NCBI RefSeq assembly: GCF_041276405.1
Contig: NZ_JBGGGT010000002.1
Coordinates: 1,773,001-1,837,000, forward strand
DNA: 64,000 nt
Direction of reading: 5' to 3'
From: Microvirga sp. TS319
GTDB taxonomy: Bacteria; Pseudomonadota; Alphaproteobacteria; Rhizobiales; Beijerinckiaceae
Made by a program: the position numbers and the translations under genes. Positions 47,673 to 57,503 of the stretch are shown here, in pieces; the first letter of the stretch is position 1; the number at the start of each line of letters is the position of its first letter. The notes beneath the pieces are model-generated. The model worked only from the letters and a program-made list of their open reading frames with translations. It did not search any database and was not told the origin of the DNA.

Positions 47673-48835
47673 CAGCCCTGCGTCCCGCGATAGGTGCGAG
47701 CGTAGCGGCGGCCCAGATTGGTGAGGATCTCGTAGCCGATGGTGCCGGCGCGGCGGCCGACCTCGTCGATCGCGAGAGCCCCGCCGATCATGGTCACGGT
47801 GTCGCCGCGCCTGAGGTTGCTTTCCGGAATGTCGGTCACGTCCACTGTGATCAGATCCATGGAGACGTTGCCCGCGAAGGGGCATTGGCGCCCGGCTGCC
47901 AGAACCCGGCCCGCCAGCAGCTCCTCGCCGCTCGTCCCACGCGCGCTTGCCGAGCGTGGATAGCCGTCCGCATAACCGACCGAGAGCGTGGCGATTCGCC
48001 GCCGACCGAGCGCCAGCCACCGCGCGTTGTAGCCGACCGTGTCGTCGGCCTCGACCCAGCGCAGCTGCACGATGCGCGCCTGAAGCTCCACGACGGCGCT
48101 CATGGGATTGTGGAGATCGGGCGTCGGATTGCCGCCGTAGAGCGCATAGCCCGGACGCACGAGGTCGAAATGCGGCTTCTCCTTCAGGAAGATGCCGGAC
48201 GAATTGGCGAGCGAGGCGCGCACCCCTGGCAGCGTCTCGCGCACGGCCCTGAAGGCGTCGATCTGGCGATTGTTGATCGGGTTGTCGCTCTCCTCCGCGC
48301 TGACGAAATGGCTCATGAGAAGCGCGGTCTCGAAATCCTTCAGTTCGGCGCGATCCTTCAGGGTCAGGCCCTGGGGGACCGTGAGGCCGAGGCGGTTCAT
48401 GCCCGTGTCGACATGGATCGCGGCGGCGTATCGGCGCCCCTGCGACCGGCAGAAGGCGGCCCATTCCCCGATCTCCTCGAACGAGCCGAGAACCGGGCGC
48501 AGATCATGCTGCGCATAGGCCTGCGACGTGTCGGGAAACAGGCCGTTCAGCACGTAGACGGTCGAACCGGGCGCCGCGGCGCGGGCGCGGATCGCCTCGC
48601 TCACGTGCGCCACGAAGAATGTGCGGCAGCCTGCCTGCGCCAAGGCCGGCACGGCCTGCTCGATGCCGGTCCCGTACGCGTCGGCCTTGACCACGGCCGA
48701 AGCCTCCGCGCCGCCCGCCCGGTCGCGCAGGCTGCGCCAGTTCCGGCCGAGCGCCGCGAGGTCGATGTGAAGGAGGCCGCCGGCCCTGTCGTCGGGAATG
48801 CCCCCGGCGGTGGTCGTCTGTTCTGTCCTGGTCAA
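47672..48835 (-). CDS. alr: Alanine racemase
   Basis: A 387-residue fold type III PLP enzyme making D-alanine for peptidoglycan. Lys50 in VVKADAYGTG binds PLP; the second catalytic base Tyr is in SVGYADGYPR; RPGYALYGG and GNVSMDLITVDVTD are present. No ATG or GTG exists in frame before the conserved HIDLAAL block, so TTG 48835, overlapping the dnaB stop as TTGA, is the only reasonable start. This implies translational coupling to dnaB. Confidence 0.95.
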   Translation of the reverse strand: MTRTEQTTTAGGIPDDRAGGLLHIDLAALGRNWRSLRDRAGGAEASAVVKADAYGTGIEQAVPALAQAGCRTFFVAHVSEAIRARAAAPGSTVYVLNGLFPDTSQAYAQHDLRPVLGSFEEIGEWAAFCRSQGRRYAAAIHVDTGMNRLGLTVPQGLTLKDRAELKDFETALLMSHFVSAEESDNPINNRQIDAFRAVRETLPGVRASLANSSGIFLKEKPHFDLVRPGYALYGGNPTPDLHNPMSAVVELQARIVQLRWVEADDTVGYNARWLALGRRRIATLSVGYADGYPRSASARGTSGEELLAGRVLAAGRQCPFAGNVSMDLITVDVTDIPESNLRRGDTVTMIGGALAIDEVGRRAGTIGYEILTNLGRRYARTYRGTQG

Positions 48836-50325
48836 TCGCCGATCCGATCGGGAAGTTTGTCTTCGTCTGCGAGGTTGGTGAAGCGGGTGATGTCGGCCTG
48901 GAAGGCCAGCTGCACGGTGCCCGTGGGGCCGTGACGCTGCTTGCCGATGATGACTTCGGCCTTGCCGTGGATCTGATCCATCTCCGCCTGCCACTTGAAA
49001 TATTCTTCGGTGCCGGGTTTCGGCTCCTTGTTCTTTAGATAGTACTCTTCGCGGTAAACGAACATGACCACGTCGGCGTCCTGCTCGATCGAGCCCGATT
49101 CACGAAGGTCGGAGAGCTGCGGCCTCTTGTCGTCGCGCGATTCCACCTGGCGCGAGAGCTGGGACAGAGCGATGAGCGGAACGGCGAGTTCCTTGGCGAG
49201 CGCCTTCAGGCCGGTGGTGATCTCCGTCAGTTCCTGCACGCGGTTCTCGCCTTTCTTGGACGAGCCGGAGAGGAGCTGCAGGTAGTCCACGATGAGAAGG
49301 TCGAGACCGCGCTGGCGCTTGAGGCGCCGGGCGCGGGCGGTGAGCTGCGCGATGGAGATGCCGCCGGTCTGGTCGATATAGAAGGGGATCGACTGCATCT
49401 CGCGGGCGGCTTCGGTGATCTTGTAGAAATCGTCCTCGCGCATGTCGCCGCGGCGGATCTTGTAGGAGGGCACGCCCGCCTGCTCGGCGATGACGCGGGT
49501 GGCGAGCTGCTCCGCCGACATTTCGAGGGAGAAGAAGCCCACGATTCCGCCGTTCACGGTTTTCAGGGTTCCGTCCTGCTGCTTCTCCGCCTTGTAGGCC
49601 TTGGCGATGTTGAACGCGATGTTCGTCACCAGCGAGGTCTTACCCATGGCCGGGCGGCCCGCCAGGATGATGAGGTCGGAGGGCTGGAGGCCGCCGAGGG
49701 ATTTGTCGAGATCGATGAGCCCGGTCGAGATGCCCGACAGGGCTCCCTCGCGCTTGTAGGCGGCCGCCGCCATGTCGATGGCGGCGGTCAGCGCGTCCGA
49801 GAAACGCTGGAAGCCACCGTCGGTGCGGCCCGTTTCGGCGATGGAGTAAAGGCGCCGCTCGGCCTCCTCGATCTGGTCTCGGGGCGAACTTTCGACGGGA
49901 GCGTCGAAAGCTGTGTTCACCAGGTCCTCGCCGATGTTGATGAGAGAGCGGCGGATCGCGAGGTCGTAGATCGTGCGGCCGTAATCCTCGGCGTTGATGA
50001 CCGTGGTGGCCTCCGCCGCCAGGCGGGCGAGATATTGCGAGACGGTGACGCCGCCCAGATCCTGGTCGCCCAGGAAGGTCTTCATCGTGATTGGGGTCGC
50101 AACCTTGCCGGCCTTGATCAGGCTCGTGGCGACTTCGTAGATGCGCCGGTGCAGATCCTCGATGAAGTGCTCGGCCTCGAGAAAGTCCGAAACGCGATAA
50201 TAGGCGTCGTTGTTGACCAGAATGGCGCCCAGCAGGGCCTGCTCGGCCTCGAGGTTGCTGGGAGGCGTGCGAAATTGCGGCTCGGCATTTTCTAAGCGGG
50301 CGATGAGGGCATTGGCGGTGGCCAT
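48832..50325 (-). CDS. dnaB: Replicative DNA helicase DnaB
   Basis: A 497-residue hexameric 5'-3' helicase of the replisome. The N-terminal collar domain (EAEQALLGAILVNNDAYYRV near 25-45) precedes the RecA-like domain with Walker A AGRPAMGKTSL near 222, the SLEMSAEQLATR segment, VDYLQLLSG (Walker B) and the arginine-finger region SIEQDADVVMFVYREEYY. No intein is present. It follows rplI by 361 bases and is followed by alr and radA. Confidence 0.96.
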   Translation of the reverse strand: MATANALIARLENAEPQFRTPPSNLEAEQALLGAILVNNDAYYRVSDFLEAEHFIEDLHRRIYEVATSLIKAGKVATPITMKTFLGDQDLGGVTVSQYLARLAAEATTVINAEDYGRTIYDLAIRRSLINIGEDLVNTAFDAPVESSPRDQIEEAERRLYSIAETGRTDGGFQRFSDALTAAIDMAAAAYKREGALSGISTGLIDLDKSLGGLQPSDLIILAGRPAMGKTSLVTNIAFNIAKAYKAEKQQDGTLKTVNGGIVGFFSLEMSAEQLATRVIAEQAGVPSYKIRRGDMREDDFYKITEAAREMQSIPFYIDQTGGISIAQLTARARRLKRQRGLDLLIVDYLQLLSGSSKKGENRVQELTEITTGLKALAKELAVPLIALSQLSRQVESRDDKRPQLSDLRESGSIEQDADVVMFVYREEYYLKNKEPKPGTEEYFKWQAEMDQIHGKAEVIIGKQRHGPTGTVQLAFQADITRFTNLADEDKLPDRIGD

Positions 50326-50686
50326 CTGGCGCTCCGAAAACGGGGAAGGGGATTATTGGTCTTAGACCCGAATTCGTGTCTGAAAGGTTGCTCTTCGAAC
50401 ACATAGACGGGACTCGGGGCACCTGTCCTCACTGTCCTCAATACTCACATGGCTATTGTCTCGCGACTCATTCGGCTTGACTCTCCGGTGCAGGAAGAAC
50501 CCGACGAAAAAGCGCTCCCCATCGAATCGATGGAAAGCGCCATTTTGGAACAAAACGAGAACTGGAGCAAGGCTTCCGCCAAGCTCCCGCCTTGCCTGTG
50601 GCCATGGACCGTTCCGGCGGATCGTCGCACCCTGACCCTCCTCCCGCGGGGGGAGGAGGCAAAAAAGGGGCCGCCGGTCGAACTCC
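50326..50686. other. Intergenic region between rplI and dnaB
   Basis: These 361 bases should carry the dnaB promoter. A 9-bp inverted repeat CCTCCTCCC/GGGAGGAGG lies at 50637-50659, but its T-run (reverse strand) precedes the hairpin rather than following it, so it is not a normal terminator. Small open frames here look like chance. No RNA gene is recognised. Confidence 0.4.
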
Positions 50687-51250
50687 TTAGAGCTCGACGT
50701 CGCCGGCTTCGGCGAGAGCCGCGCCGACCTCGAGGCCGAGGTCGTCGAGGTTGGTCTCTTCGCGGGTGGTGACCGCCTCGCCGCGAGCCTGGCGCTCGGC
50801 TTCCTCAGGGCTGCGGGCCACGTTGATCGTGACCGAAACCTCGACCTCCGGGTGCAGGGAGACCGGCACGTTGTGCAGGCCAAGGGTCTTGATCGGCGTG
50901 TTGAGGACGATCTGGTTGCGGTCGACCGTGAAGCCGTTCTCCGACATCACCTCGGCGAGGTCGCGGGTGGAGACCGAACCGTAGAGCACGCCCGTCTCGC
51001 CGGACTGGCGCAGGATGATGAAGCTCTGGCCGTTCAGCTTCTCGGCCACGACCTCGGCTTCCTTGCGGCGCTCGAGGTTGCGGGCCTCGAGCTGGGCGCG
51101 CTGCTGCTCGAAATGCTTCTTGTTGTTCTCCGTGGCGCGCAGAGCCTTGCCGCGCGGCAGGAGGAAGTTGCGGGCATAGCCCGAGCGAACCTTGACGGTC
51201 TCGCCCATCTGGCCAAGCTTTGCGACGCGCTCGAGAAGGATCACTTCCAT
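50687..51250 (-). CDS. rplI: 50S ribosomal protein L9
   Basis: A 187-residue ribosomal protein of the L1 stalk base. The N-terminal domain has [19 protein letters not shown] and [12 protein letters not shown], then the long connecting helix and the C-terminal rRNA-binding domain. It exceeds the E. coli length (149) by an acidic C-terminal tail after about residue 155, common in Rhizobiales. It closes the rpsF-rpsR-DUF2232-rplI cluster. Confidence 0.97.
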   Translation of the reverse strand: MEVILLERVAKLGQMGETVKVRSGYARNFLLPRGKALRATENNKKHFEQQRAQLEARNLERRKEAEVVAEKLNGQSFIILRQSGETGVLYGSVSTRDLAEVMSENGFTVDRNQIVLNTPIKTLGLHNVPVSLHPEVEVSVTINVARSPEEAERQARGEAVTTREETNLDDLGLEVGAALAEAGDVEL

Positions 51251-51275
51251 CGGTTTTCTCCTTTAATGTTCGTGA

Positions 51276-52238
51276 TCAGGTTGAAAGGGTCGGCGGTTGT
51301 TTCGGCCTGTTTCCGCCGAAGCGGCGCCGAAAGCCGAAGATCGTATCGGCGAGGCCGAAGAGAGACAGGGCCGTGACCATGACGCCCTGCGTGAGGAACA
51401 GCAGCGCATAGAGGCCTGCCAGAATGAAGCCGCGTCCCGGCTTACCCTGCGTCCGCTCGTGGATGACGGCGAGGCCCTGGAGGGTGAAGGCCATCAGGAG
51501 CGCGCCGAACAGCGCATAGCCGAGGGCGCCGACGAAGCCTTCGAACTGAATCAGGACGAAGGCCAGGACGGGGGCCCAGAGAATGGCGCGCGGCATCGAC
51601 AGCCCGGGGACGGGCGACCAGGGGCGCGGCAGGCGTCCCGAGGCGGAGACCACCTTCGCGGCGAGCCAGAGATAGAGGCCCATGAAGAAGGTGAAGCCGA
51701 AGGCCGACAGGGCCGGCGTCATCGTCGCCAGCGCGTCCGTGAGAGCCTCGCGCCCGTCCTCGGTCCCCGGATCTGGGGCCTCGAAGAACATGCTGACGAA
51801 GGCTGAGGAGATCTGCCGCGACCGGGACTGGAAGGCCGTGTAATCGGCCCCCGAGGAGATGATTCCGGTCGCCACGATGGTGAGGGCCGCCGTGGCCGCC
51901 ACCCAGCCGAGGAGCCGCCCGATCGGATACCATTCCATCGTCCCGTCGGCGGCGGGGCGTCCGAGCAGGGCCAGATAGGCGAGCCACCACGCCGGCAGGC
52001 CCGTGATGGCGATGAAGCCGAAGGCGCTGATGGGGGATGCGGTGAAAATCGCGATCGCCAGGCCGCCCACGAGGGTGGCGACGAGACCGGAGCGATGGTT
52101 CCAGCCGAGCGCGACGATCAGGATGGGAAGCGGCGCAAGCATGGCGAGCAGGACAGCCAGCATGGTCTCCTTGACCACCACCACTGTCAGAAGGGCCGAG
52201 ACGAGGCCCGCGCCGATGCCTGTTGCGATAAAGTTCAT
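51276..52238 (-). CDS. DUF2232 membrane protein
   Basis: A 320-residue inner-membrane protein with about eight hydrophobic segments, of the DUF2232 family that is regularly encoded between rpsR and rplI in alphaproteobacteria. It resembles in topology the S-component-like YybS of Firmicutes, found in the same position, but its role is unknown. ATG 52238 begins MNFIATGIGAG; an upstream start at 52262 is less likely. It lies 25 bases before rplI. Confidence 0.88.
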   Translation of the reverse strand: MNFIATGIGAGLVSALLTVVVVKETMLAVLLAMLAPLPILIVALGWNHRSGLVATLVGGLAIAIFTASPISAFGFIAITGLPAWWLAYLALLGRPAADGTMEWYPIGRLLGWVAATAALTIVATGIISSGADYTAFQSRSRQISSAFVSMFFEAPDPGTEDGREALTDALATMTPALSAFGFTFFMGLYLWLAAKVVSASGRLPRPWSPVPGLSMPRAILWAPVLAFVLIQFEGFVGALGYALFGALLMAFTLQGLAVIHERTQGKPGRGFILAGLYALLFLTQGVMVTALSLFGLADTIFGFRRRFGGNRPKQPPTLST

Positions 52239-52325
52239 GGTTCTCGCTGTCCCGCTGCTCACGGCAGGGTTAGGGGCTCATTGCCCCAACTGACCCGGCG
52301 GAATTCCACCGCTGGGTGAAACGTC

Positions 52326-52358
52326 GAAAAGGCGGGCCGTTCGGGAGAACGGCCCGCC
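52326..52358 (-). terminator. Hairpin with T-run after rpsR
   Basis: On the reverse strand GGCGGGCCGTTC pairs with GAACGGCCCGCC (52347-52358 with 52331-52342) over four bases, followed by TTTT. It would terminate or attenuate rpsF-rpsR transcripts, separating them from DUF2232-rplI. Confidence 0.75.
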
Positions 52359-52368
52359 GAAGGCGTAA

Positions 52369-52620
52369 TTAGCGGATCACGTAGGGCAGCAGGCCCAGGA
52401 AGCGGGCGCGCTTGATCGCCTGGGCGAGCTCACGCTGCTTCTTGGCCGAGACGGCCGTGATGCGCGAAGGAACGATCTTGCCGCGCTCCGAGATGTAGCG
52501 GGACAGGAGCTTCGTGTCCTTGTAGTCGATCTTCGGCGCGTTCGGGCCCGAGAACGGGCAGGTCTTGCGACGACGGAAGAACGGACGACGGCCACCGCCG
52601 CCACCAGCACCAAATGCCAT
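52369..52620 (-). CDS. rpsR: 30S ribosomal protein S18
   Basis: An 83-residue protein of the 30S platform that pairs with S6. It shows the family core [12 protein letters not shown] and [19 protein letters not shown], ending in [12 protein letters not shown]. The N-terminus is Gly-rich. It starts two bases after rpsF ends, so the two are translated together, matching their heterodimer on the ribosome. Confidence 0.98.
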   Translation of the reverse strand: MAFGAGGGGGRRPFFRRRKTCPFSGPNAPKIDYKDTKLLSRYISERGKIVPSRITAVSAKKQRELAQAIKRARFLGLLPYVIR

Positions 52621-52622
52621 GA

Positions 52623-53024
52623 TTAAGCCTCCTCGCCTTCGTTGCTTTCGAAGCCGCCGCCGTCGCGCTCACGACGCTCGCGGTCCTTGCGCTCGTCACG
52701 GTCGCGCTTCTGCATCATCACGGACGGCTCGGTCTCGAGCTCTTCGACCTTGATGGTCATGAAGCGAAGGATGTCTTCGTTGATGCGCATCTGACGTTCC
52801 ATCTCGGCAACCGCGGCAGCGGGAGCGTTGAGGTTGAACATCGTGAAGTGCGCCTTGCGGTTCTTCTTGATGCGGTAGGCGAGGGACTTAACGCCCCACA
52901 TCTCGGTCTTGTCGATGCTGCCGCCATTCTGCTCGATGACGCCCTTGTACTGGTCGACCATTGCTTCGACCTGCTGGGGTGTCACGTCCTGGCGAGCCAT
53001 GAAAATATGCTCGTAGAGAGGCAT
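52623..53024 (-). CDS. rpsF: 30S ribosomal protein S6
   Basis: A 133-residue S6 protein. The ferredoxin-like core starts [13 protein letters not shown], with [19 protein letters not shown] in the middle; the last 40 residues are a charged Arg/Glu/Asp tail ([13 protein letters not shown]) that replaces the polyglutamate-modified end of E. coli S6. First gene of the rpsF-rpsR cluster. Confidence 0.98.
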   Translation of the reverse strand: MPLYEHIFMARQDVTPQQVEAMVDQYKGVIEQNGGSIDKTEMWGVKSLAYRIKKNRKAHFTMFNLNAPAAAVAEMERQMRINEDILRFMTIKVEELETEPSVMMQKRDRDERKDRERRERDGGGFESNEGEEA

Positions 53025-53349
53025 AGTGGGCCTTTCTCAGGTTTGAGGATCTGGCCTTCGCACCACGTTTGGCGAAGTGTTCAGGCCGGTTTCGCGCGTC
53101 CGATCGGCGCCAAGCCCTTCGAGCCTGCAAGGCCCGAGCGGTTGTCGAAGGCGGAGACACGGGACGACGAGTCCGAAGGACCCTGTGCGGCAGGCCGCAC
53201 CGTCCGTTCAGCCCCCGGCCGGAGCGAACGCGAAGCGCGGGCTATAGTCGATCTGCATGGGAAAGGCAATGGGGCGGCCGACTCGGCGATCCTGGCGGTC
53301 CAAATGGCTCTGGCCTCAGAGAGGGCTTGAACGCGGGCTCGGCGTTTGC
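53025..53349. other. Intergenic region upstream of rpsF
   Basis: These 325 bases precede rpsF and should hold the ribosomal operon promoter and leader. I see no strong hairpin, gene or repeat in it. Confidence 0.3.
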
Positions 53350-53601
53350 CTAAAGGAATATCAACAGCGAGATCAATGGCACGATGGCCAATACCAGAGC
53401 GGTCCATAACGCCCTGTTCTTCAGGGCGAGAATCAGGGCCGGAAGGGTAAAGACGAGAAACAACAGGGTCGATAGGGCTCCGAACACATAGGCAATTCCT
53501 TCTCCCATCTGATACGCGTCGATAATGAGTGCTGTCCCGGCGACCCATAGCCAGAGCATGGTGCCGATCCCCGCCAGGATCATCACGGAAATACGCAGCA
53601 T
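53350..53601 (-). CDS. Small three-helix membrane protein
   Basis: An 83-residue very hydrophobic protein with three predicted membrane segments (about 3-28, 35-58 and 65-82). It is divergent from pdxJ and lies upstream of the ribosomal cluster on the same strand. No ribosome site is obvious and I do not recognise a family. Confidence 0.6.
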   Translation of the reverse strand: MLRISVMILAGIGTMLWLWVAGTALIIDAYQMGEGIAYVFGALSTLLFLVFTLPALILALKNRALWTALVLAIVPLISLLIFL

Positions 53602-53717
53602 AAAGCACTTACTCGGCTATAAATGAAACAATGATACATTCGCATTGTGGCAATAGAGAAACAAGCGTTTTCTTGTAAGATGTAGTCAACGCGAAGTTCT
53701 CAGTTAAAAACAGGCCC

Positions 53718-54476
53718 ATGAAAGCTCCTCCTCTTCGCCTCGGCGTCAATATCGATCATGTCGCAACCGTCCGGAATGCCCGCGGGGGCATCGATCCCGA
53801 CCCGATCAGGGCCGCCCATATGGCCGTGCTGGCAGGCGCCGACGGCATTACGGCGCACCTGCGCGAGGACCGGCGGCATATCCGCGATCAGGACATGGAG
53901 CGCCTGAAGCGTCAGCTTTTCGTGCCGCTCAACTTCGAGATGGCGGCGACGCCCGAGATGATCGGGATCGCCACGCGCCTTCATCCCCATGCCTGCTGCC
54001 TCGTGCCCGAGAAACGAGAGGAGAGAACCACGGAAGGGGGGCTCGACATCATCGGCGGCGCTTCCCATCTGCGCCCGATGATCCAGGAATTGAAAGCTCA
54101 GGGCATCCGCGTCTCGCTCTTCGTCGAGCCGGAGACGGACGTGATGGACGCCGCCTGCGATCTGGGCGCTCCCGTGGTCGAACTCCATACCGGCACCTAT
54201 TGCGAGGCCGTTGCCGAAGGGAACGAGGCGAAGGTCGCCCATGAGCTGGAGCGCCTGCGCCGGGCCGCCGCCCACGGGGCCGGCCTCGGGCTCGAAATCC
54301 ACGCGGGCCACGGATTGGCCCTCGATTCGGTGCGCCCGGTCGCGGCGATCCCGCAGATCGTGGAGCTGAACATCGGTCATTCCCTCATCGGGGAGGCGAT
54401 CTTCATGGGTCTCGACGAGGCTGTCCGCGCCATGCGCGCCGCCATGGACGAGGGCCGGGCACAGGTGCCCGCATGA
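53718..54476 (+). CDS. pdxJ: Pyridoxine 5'-phosphate synthase
   Basis: A 252-residue TIM-barrel enzyme that condenses 1-deoxyxylulose 5-phosphate with 3-amino-2-oxopropyl phosphate to give pyridoxine 5'-phosphate. Core motifs are [16 protein letters not shown] at 8-23, HLREDRRHI near 47, [19 protein letters not shown] and the C-terminal [12 protein letters not shown]. The gene's stop overlaps acpS by four bases (ATGA), the common alphaproteobacterial pdxJ-acpS pair. Confidence 0.97.
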   Translation: MKAPPLRLGVNIDHVATVRNARGGIDPDPIRAAHMAVLAGADGITAHLREDRRHIRDQDMERLKRQLFVPLNFEMAATPEMIGIATRLHPHACCLVPEKREERTTEGGLDIIGGASHLRPMIQELKAQGIRVSLFVEPETDVMDAACDLGAPVVELHTGTYCEAVAEGNEAKVAHELERLRRAAAHGAGLGLEIHAGHGLALDSVRPVAAIPQIVELNIGHSLIGEAIFMGLDEAVRAMRAAMDEGRAQVPA

Positions 54477-54904
54477 TTCTCGGAATCGGATCGGACCTCT
54501 GCGACATTCGCCGGATCGAACGCTCCATCGAACGTTTCGGGGACCGATTCACGCATCGTATCTACACGGAAGGCGAACGGGCGCGCAGCGACCGCCGCGC
54601 CGCACGCGGGCCGTCCTATGCCCGGCGCTTCGCCGCCAAGGAGGCCTGTGCCAAGGCCCTAGGGACCGGCCTCAGCCATGGCGTGTTCTGGCGCGACATG
54701 GAGGTCGTGAATCTGCCAGGCGGTCGCCCGACCCTGCGCCTGTCCGGCGGAGCCCTCGATCGCCTCAGGGCCATGACCCCGCAGGGCTACGAGCCGGTGA
54801 TCCACGTCTCCTTGACGGACGATCCCCCTCTGGCTCAAGCCTTCGTGGTGATCGAAGCACGGCCTGTTGCCGGGACGGGCGCGTTGCGGCAGCACCCGCC
54901 ATAG
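54473..54904 (+). CDS. acpS: Holo-[acyl-carrier-protein] synthase
   Basis: A 143-residue phosphopantetheinyl transferase that converts apo-ACP to its active form. [13 protein letters not shown] at 4-16 carries the magnesium-binding Asp, and [14 protein letters not shown] near 62 the second metal ligand and catalytic lysine. Translationally coupled to pdxJ through ATGA. Its downstream partners are lepB, rnc and era. Confidence 0.95.
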   Translation: MILGIGSDLCDIRRIERSIERFGDRFTHRIYTEGERARSDRRAARGPSYARRFAAKEACAKALGTGLSHGVFWRDMEVVNLPGGRPTLRLSGGALDRLRAMTPQGYEPVIHVSLTDDPPLAQAFVVIEARPVAGTGALRQHPP

Positions 54905-54970
54905 GCTAGAGCATGGGGGCGCGGGACGGGCAGCCATGCCGGCTCCGAAGCCATGCGGCTCCAAAACCCT

Positions 54971-55013
54971 CGAGAGCGGTTTGCACTTCCGGTTGAAGTG
55001 CAAACCGCTCTCG
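54971..55013. repeat. 19-bp perfect inverted repeat before lepB
   Basis: CGAGAGCGGTTTGCACTTC at 54971-54989 pairs perfectly with its inverted copy at 54995-55013 over a five-base loop. It lies between acpS and the lepB start. A trace CTAGAGCATGG at about 54906 resembles the end of a type I repeat. Confidence 0.7.
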
Positions 55014-55081
55014 ACTGCCGCAGCAGACAACGAAGGGCGGCTTTTTTGGCCGCGACATCCCTCGAGCATAGGTCGATTCAA

Positions 55082-55861
55082 GTGAGCGACAACGCCAAGC
55101 ACAACCCGAGTAGAAGCGTGAAGAAAAAGGAAGAAGAGGGCCTCTGGGAGACGATCAAGGTCATCATCCAGGCTCTTCTGATCGCCGTGGTGGTCCGCAC
55201 CGTCCTGTTCCAGCCCTTCAACATCCCGTCAGGCTCCCTGATCCCGACTTTGCTGATCGGCGATTATCTCTTCGTGTCCAAATACGCCTACGGCTATTCG
55301 AAGCACTCGATGCCCTTCAGCCCGCCCCTGTTCTCCGGCCGGATCTTCGGCTCGGATCCGAAGCGCGGCGATATCGTGGTGTTCAAGCTGCCCAAGGACA
55401 ACTCGACCGACTACATCAAGCGCGTGGTCGGCCTTCCCGGCGACCGGATCCAGATGATCGGCGGCGTTCTGAACATCAACGGGCAGCCGGTGCATCGCGA
55501 GCGCGTGGAGGATTATCAGACGGTGGACGAGTACGGCCGACCCACCGCCGTCCCGCGCTACAAGGAAACCTTCCCGGAAGGCACCAGCCATTACATTATC
55601 GAATTGAAGGGCGACCGGGCCTATTGGGACAACACCGACATCTATACGGTGCAACCGGGCCATTACTTCATGATGGGCGACAACCGGGATAACTCGACCG
55701 ACTCGCGCGACGAGGCGAATGTGGGCCAGGTTCCGGCCGAGAATCTCGTCGGCCGCGCGGAGATCATCTTCTTCTCCATCGACGAGGGCGCATCCCTGTG
55801 GCGGCCCTGGGAGTGGCCGCAGCACATCCGCTGGAATCGCCTTTTCGAGCGGATTCACTAA
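55082..55861 (+). CDS. lepB: Signal peptidase I
   Basis: A 259-residue membrane-bound serine/lysine-dyad protease that removes Sec signal peptides. One N-terminal membrane segment (about 24-42) is followed by PSGSLIPTL with catalytic Ser52 and DYIKRVVGLPGD with Lys113; GHYFMMGDNRDNSTDSR is the box E region. GTG 55082 is chosen because sequence upstream has no LepB homology. It is followed by rnc and era. Confidence 0.95.
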   Translation: MSDNAKHNPSRSVKKKEEEGLWETIKVIIQALLIAVVVRTVLFQPFNIPSGSLIPTLLIGDYLFVSKYAYGYSKHSMPFSPPLFSGRIFGSDPKRGDIVVFKLPKDNSTDYIKRVVGLPGDRIQMIGGVLNINGQPVHRERVEDYQTVDEYGRPTAVPRYKETFPEGTSHYIIELKGDRAYWDNTDIYTVQPGHYFMMGDNRDNSTDSRDEANVGQVPAENLVGRAEIIFFSIDEGASLWRPWEWPQHIRWNRLFERIH

Positions 55862-55864
55862 GCC

Positions 55865-56575
55865 GTGACCCGTCGCAAACCGAATCACGACGAGTTGCTG
55901 AAGAAGCTGGATTACCAGTTTCTGAAGCCTGAACTTCTCGACGAGGCGCTCACGCATGTGAGCGCCCCGAAGGCCGGCGGAAAGAGCTATCAGCGCCTCG
56001 AATTCCTCGGCGACCGCGTGCTCGGCCTCGCCGTCGCCGAGATGCTCTACGACATTTTCCCAACGGCTCCCGAAGGCGAGCTCTCGCGCCGTCTAGCGGA
56101 GCTGGTGCGCCGCGAAAGCTGTGCCGAGATCGCCATTGCCTGGGACGTGGGGCCCTACCTCAAGCTCGGCGCGGGCGAAGCGCATTCGGGCGAGCGGCGC
56201 AATCCGACCATCCTGGCGGATGTGTGCGAAGCGATCATCGGCGCCGTCTTCCTCGACAGCGGCTACGATGCCGCGAAGGGGCTCGTGGAGCGCAGCTTCA
56301 AGGGCCTGCTGGAAGCGCCCCGGCGCTCCCTCCGGGATCCCAAGAGCGCATTGCAGGAATGGGCGCAGGGACGGGGCCTGCCGCCGCCGACCTACACGGT
56401 GGCAGAGCAGACGGGCCCCGATCACGCGCCGAAGTTTCGTGTGATGGTCAGGGTCAAGGGCACCGACACCGAGTTCGGGCACGGTACATCGAAGCGCATC
56501 GCGGAACAGGCGGCGGCGCGGAGCCTTCTCCTCCGAGAGGGCGTCTGGACGGAGGAAGAGCATGGAACATCCTGA
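55865..56575 (+). CDS. rnc: Ribonuclease III
   Basis: A 236-residue double-strand-specific endonuclease for rRNA and mRNA processing. The signature QRLEFLGDRVLG near 42-53 carries the active-site acidic residues, DVCEAIIGAVFLD the second acidic pair, and a double-stranded RNA-binding domain fills about 160-230. GTG 55865 starts three bases after lepB; its end overlaps era by 14 bases. Confidence 0.96.
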   Translation: MTRRKPNHDELLKKLDYQFLKPELLDEALTHVSAPKAGGKSYQRLEFLGDRVLGLAVAEMLYDIFPTAPEGELSRRLAELVRRESCAEIAIAWDVGPYLKLGAGEAHSGERRNPTILADVCEAIIGAVFLDSGYDAAKGLVERSFKGLLEAPRRSLRDPKSALQEWAQGRGLPPPTYTVAEQTGPDHAPKFRVMVRVKGTDTEFGHGTSKRIAEQAAARSLLLREGVWTEEEHGTS

Positions 56576-57476
56576 GCCAGTCACGACGAAAGCAGGTTTC
56601 GTCGCGCTTATCGGCGCCCCGAATGCGGGCAAGTCGACGCTTCTCAACGCGCTCGTGGGCTCCAAGGTCTCCATCGTGTCGCGCAAGGTGCAGACGACGC
56701 GCGCTCTGGTGCGGGGCATCGCCATGGAAGGCGACACGCAGATCGTCTTCGTGGACACGCCCGGCATCTTCAAGCCCAAGCGCCGCCTCGACCGGGCGAT
56801 GGTCACTTCGGCCTGGGGCGGGGCAGGGGATGCGGACGTGGTCGCGCTCCTGCTCGACGTGCGCAGGGGGATCGACGAGGAGGCGGAAGCCATTCTCGCC
56901 AGGCTGCCCGAGCTGAAGCGTCCGAAGGTGCTGATCCTCAACAAGATCGACCTGATCGAGCGCTCGAAGCTGCTGGAGCTCGCCTCCCGGCTCAACGAGA
57001 TGGTGCCGTTCGCCCATACCTTCATGATCTCGGCGCTGAACGGCGACGGCATCGACAGGCTCAGGAGCCAGCTTGCGGCCATGATGCCGGAAGGACCGTG
57101 GCTCTATCCGGAAGATCAGATCTCCGATGCGCCTCTGCGCATGCTCGCCGCCGAGATCACCCGCGAGAAGATCTACGAGCGTCTGCACGAGGAGCTGCCC
57201 TACCAGTCCACCGTGGAGACGGATCAGTGGCAGCAGCGGCCGGACGGCTCCGTGCGGATCGAGCAGACGGTGTTCGTGGAGCGCGACAGCCAGCGCAAGA
57301 TCGTTCTCGGCAAGGGCGGCCAGACCATCAAGGCCATCGGACAGGCGGCGCGCAAGGAAATCGCCGAAATCGCGGAAGCCCCCGTGCACCTCTTCATCTT
57401 CGTCAAGGTGCGCGAGAACTGGAGCGACGATCCCGAGCGCTATCGCGAGATGGGACTGGAGTTCCCGAAAGGGTAA
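56562..57476 (+). CDS. era: GTPase Era
   Basis: A 304-residue GTPase that binds the 3' end of 16S rRNA during 30S assembly. GAPNAGKST at about 15-23 is the P-loop, DTPGIFKPKRRLDRAM the switch II region, NKIDLI the specificity motif, and the C-terminal KH domain holds VLGKGGQTIKAIG. It overlaps the end of rnc, and an intrinsic terminator follows. Confidence 0.97.
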   Translation: MEHPEPVTTKAGFVALIGAPNAGKSTLLNALVGSKVSIVSRKVQTTRALVRGIAMEGDTQIVFVDTPGIFKPKRRLDRAMVTSAWGGAGDADVVALLLDVRRGIDEEAEAILARLPELKRPKVLILNKIDLIERSKLLELASRLNEMVPFAHTFMISALNGDGIDRLRSQLAAMMPEGPWLYPEDQISDAPLRMLAAEITREKIYERLHEELPYQSTVETDQWQQRPDGSVRIEQTVFVERDSQRKIVLGKGGQTIKAIGQAARKEIAEIAEAPVHLFIFVKVRENWSDDPERYREMGLEFPKG

Positions 57477-57503
57477 GCCGCAAAGGCATTCCGTTTTAGA
57501 AAC

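Noticed and set aside
50637..50665. Hairpin CCTCCTCCC/GGGAGGAGG as rplI terminator
   Set aside because: On the transcribed strand the T-run comes before the hairpin, so it does not fit an intrinsic terminator.
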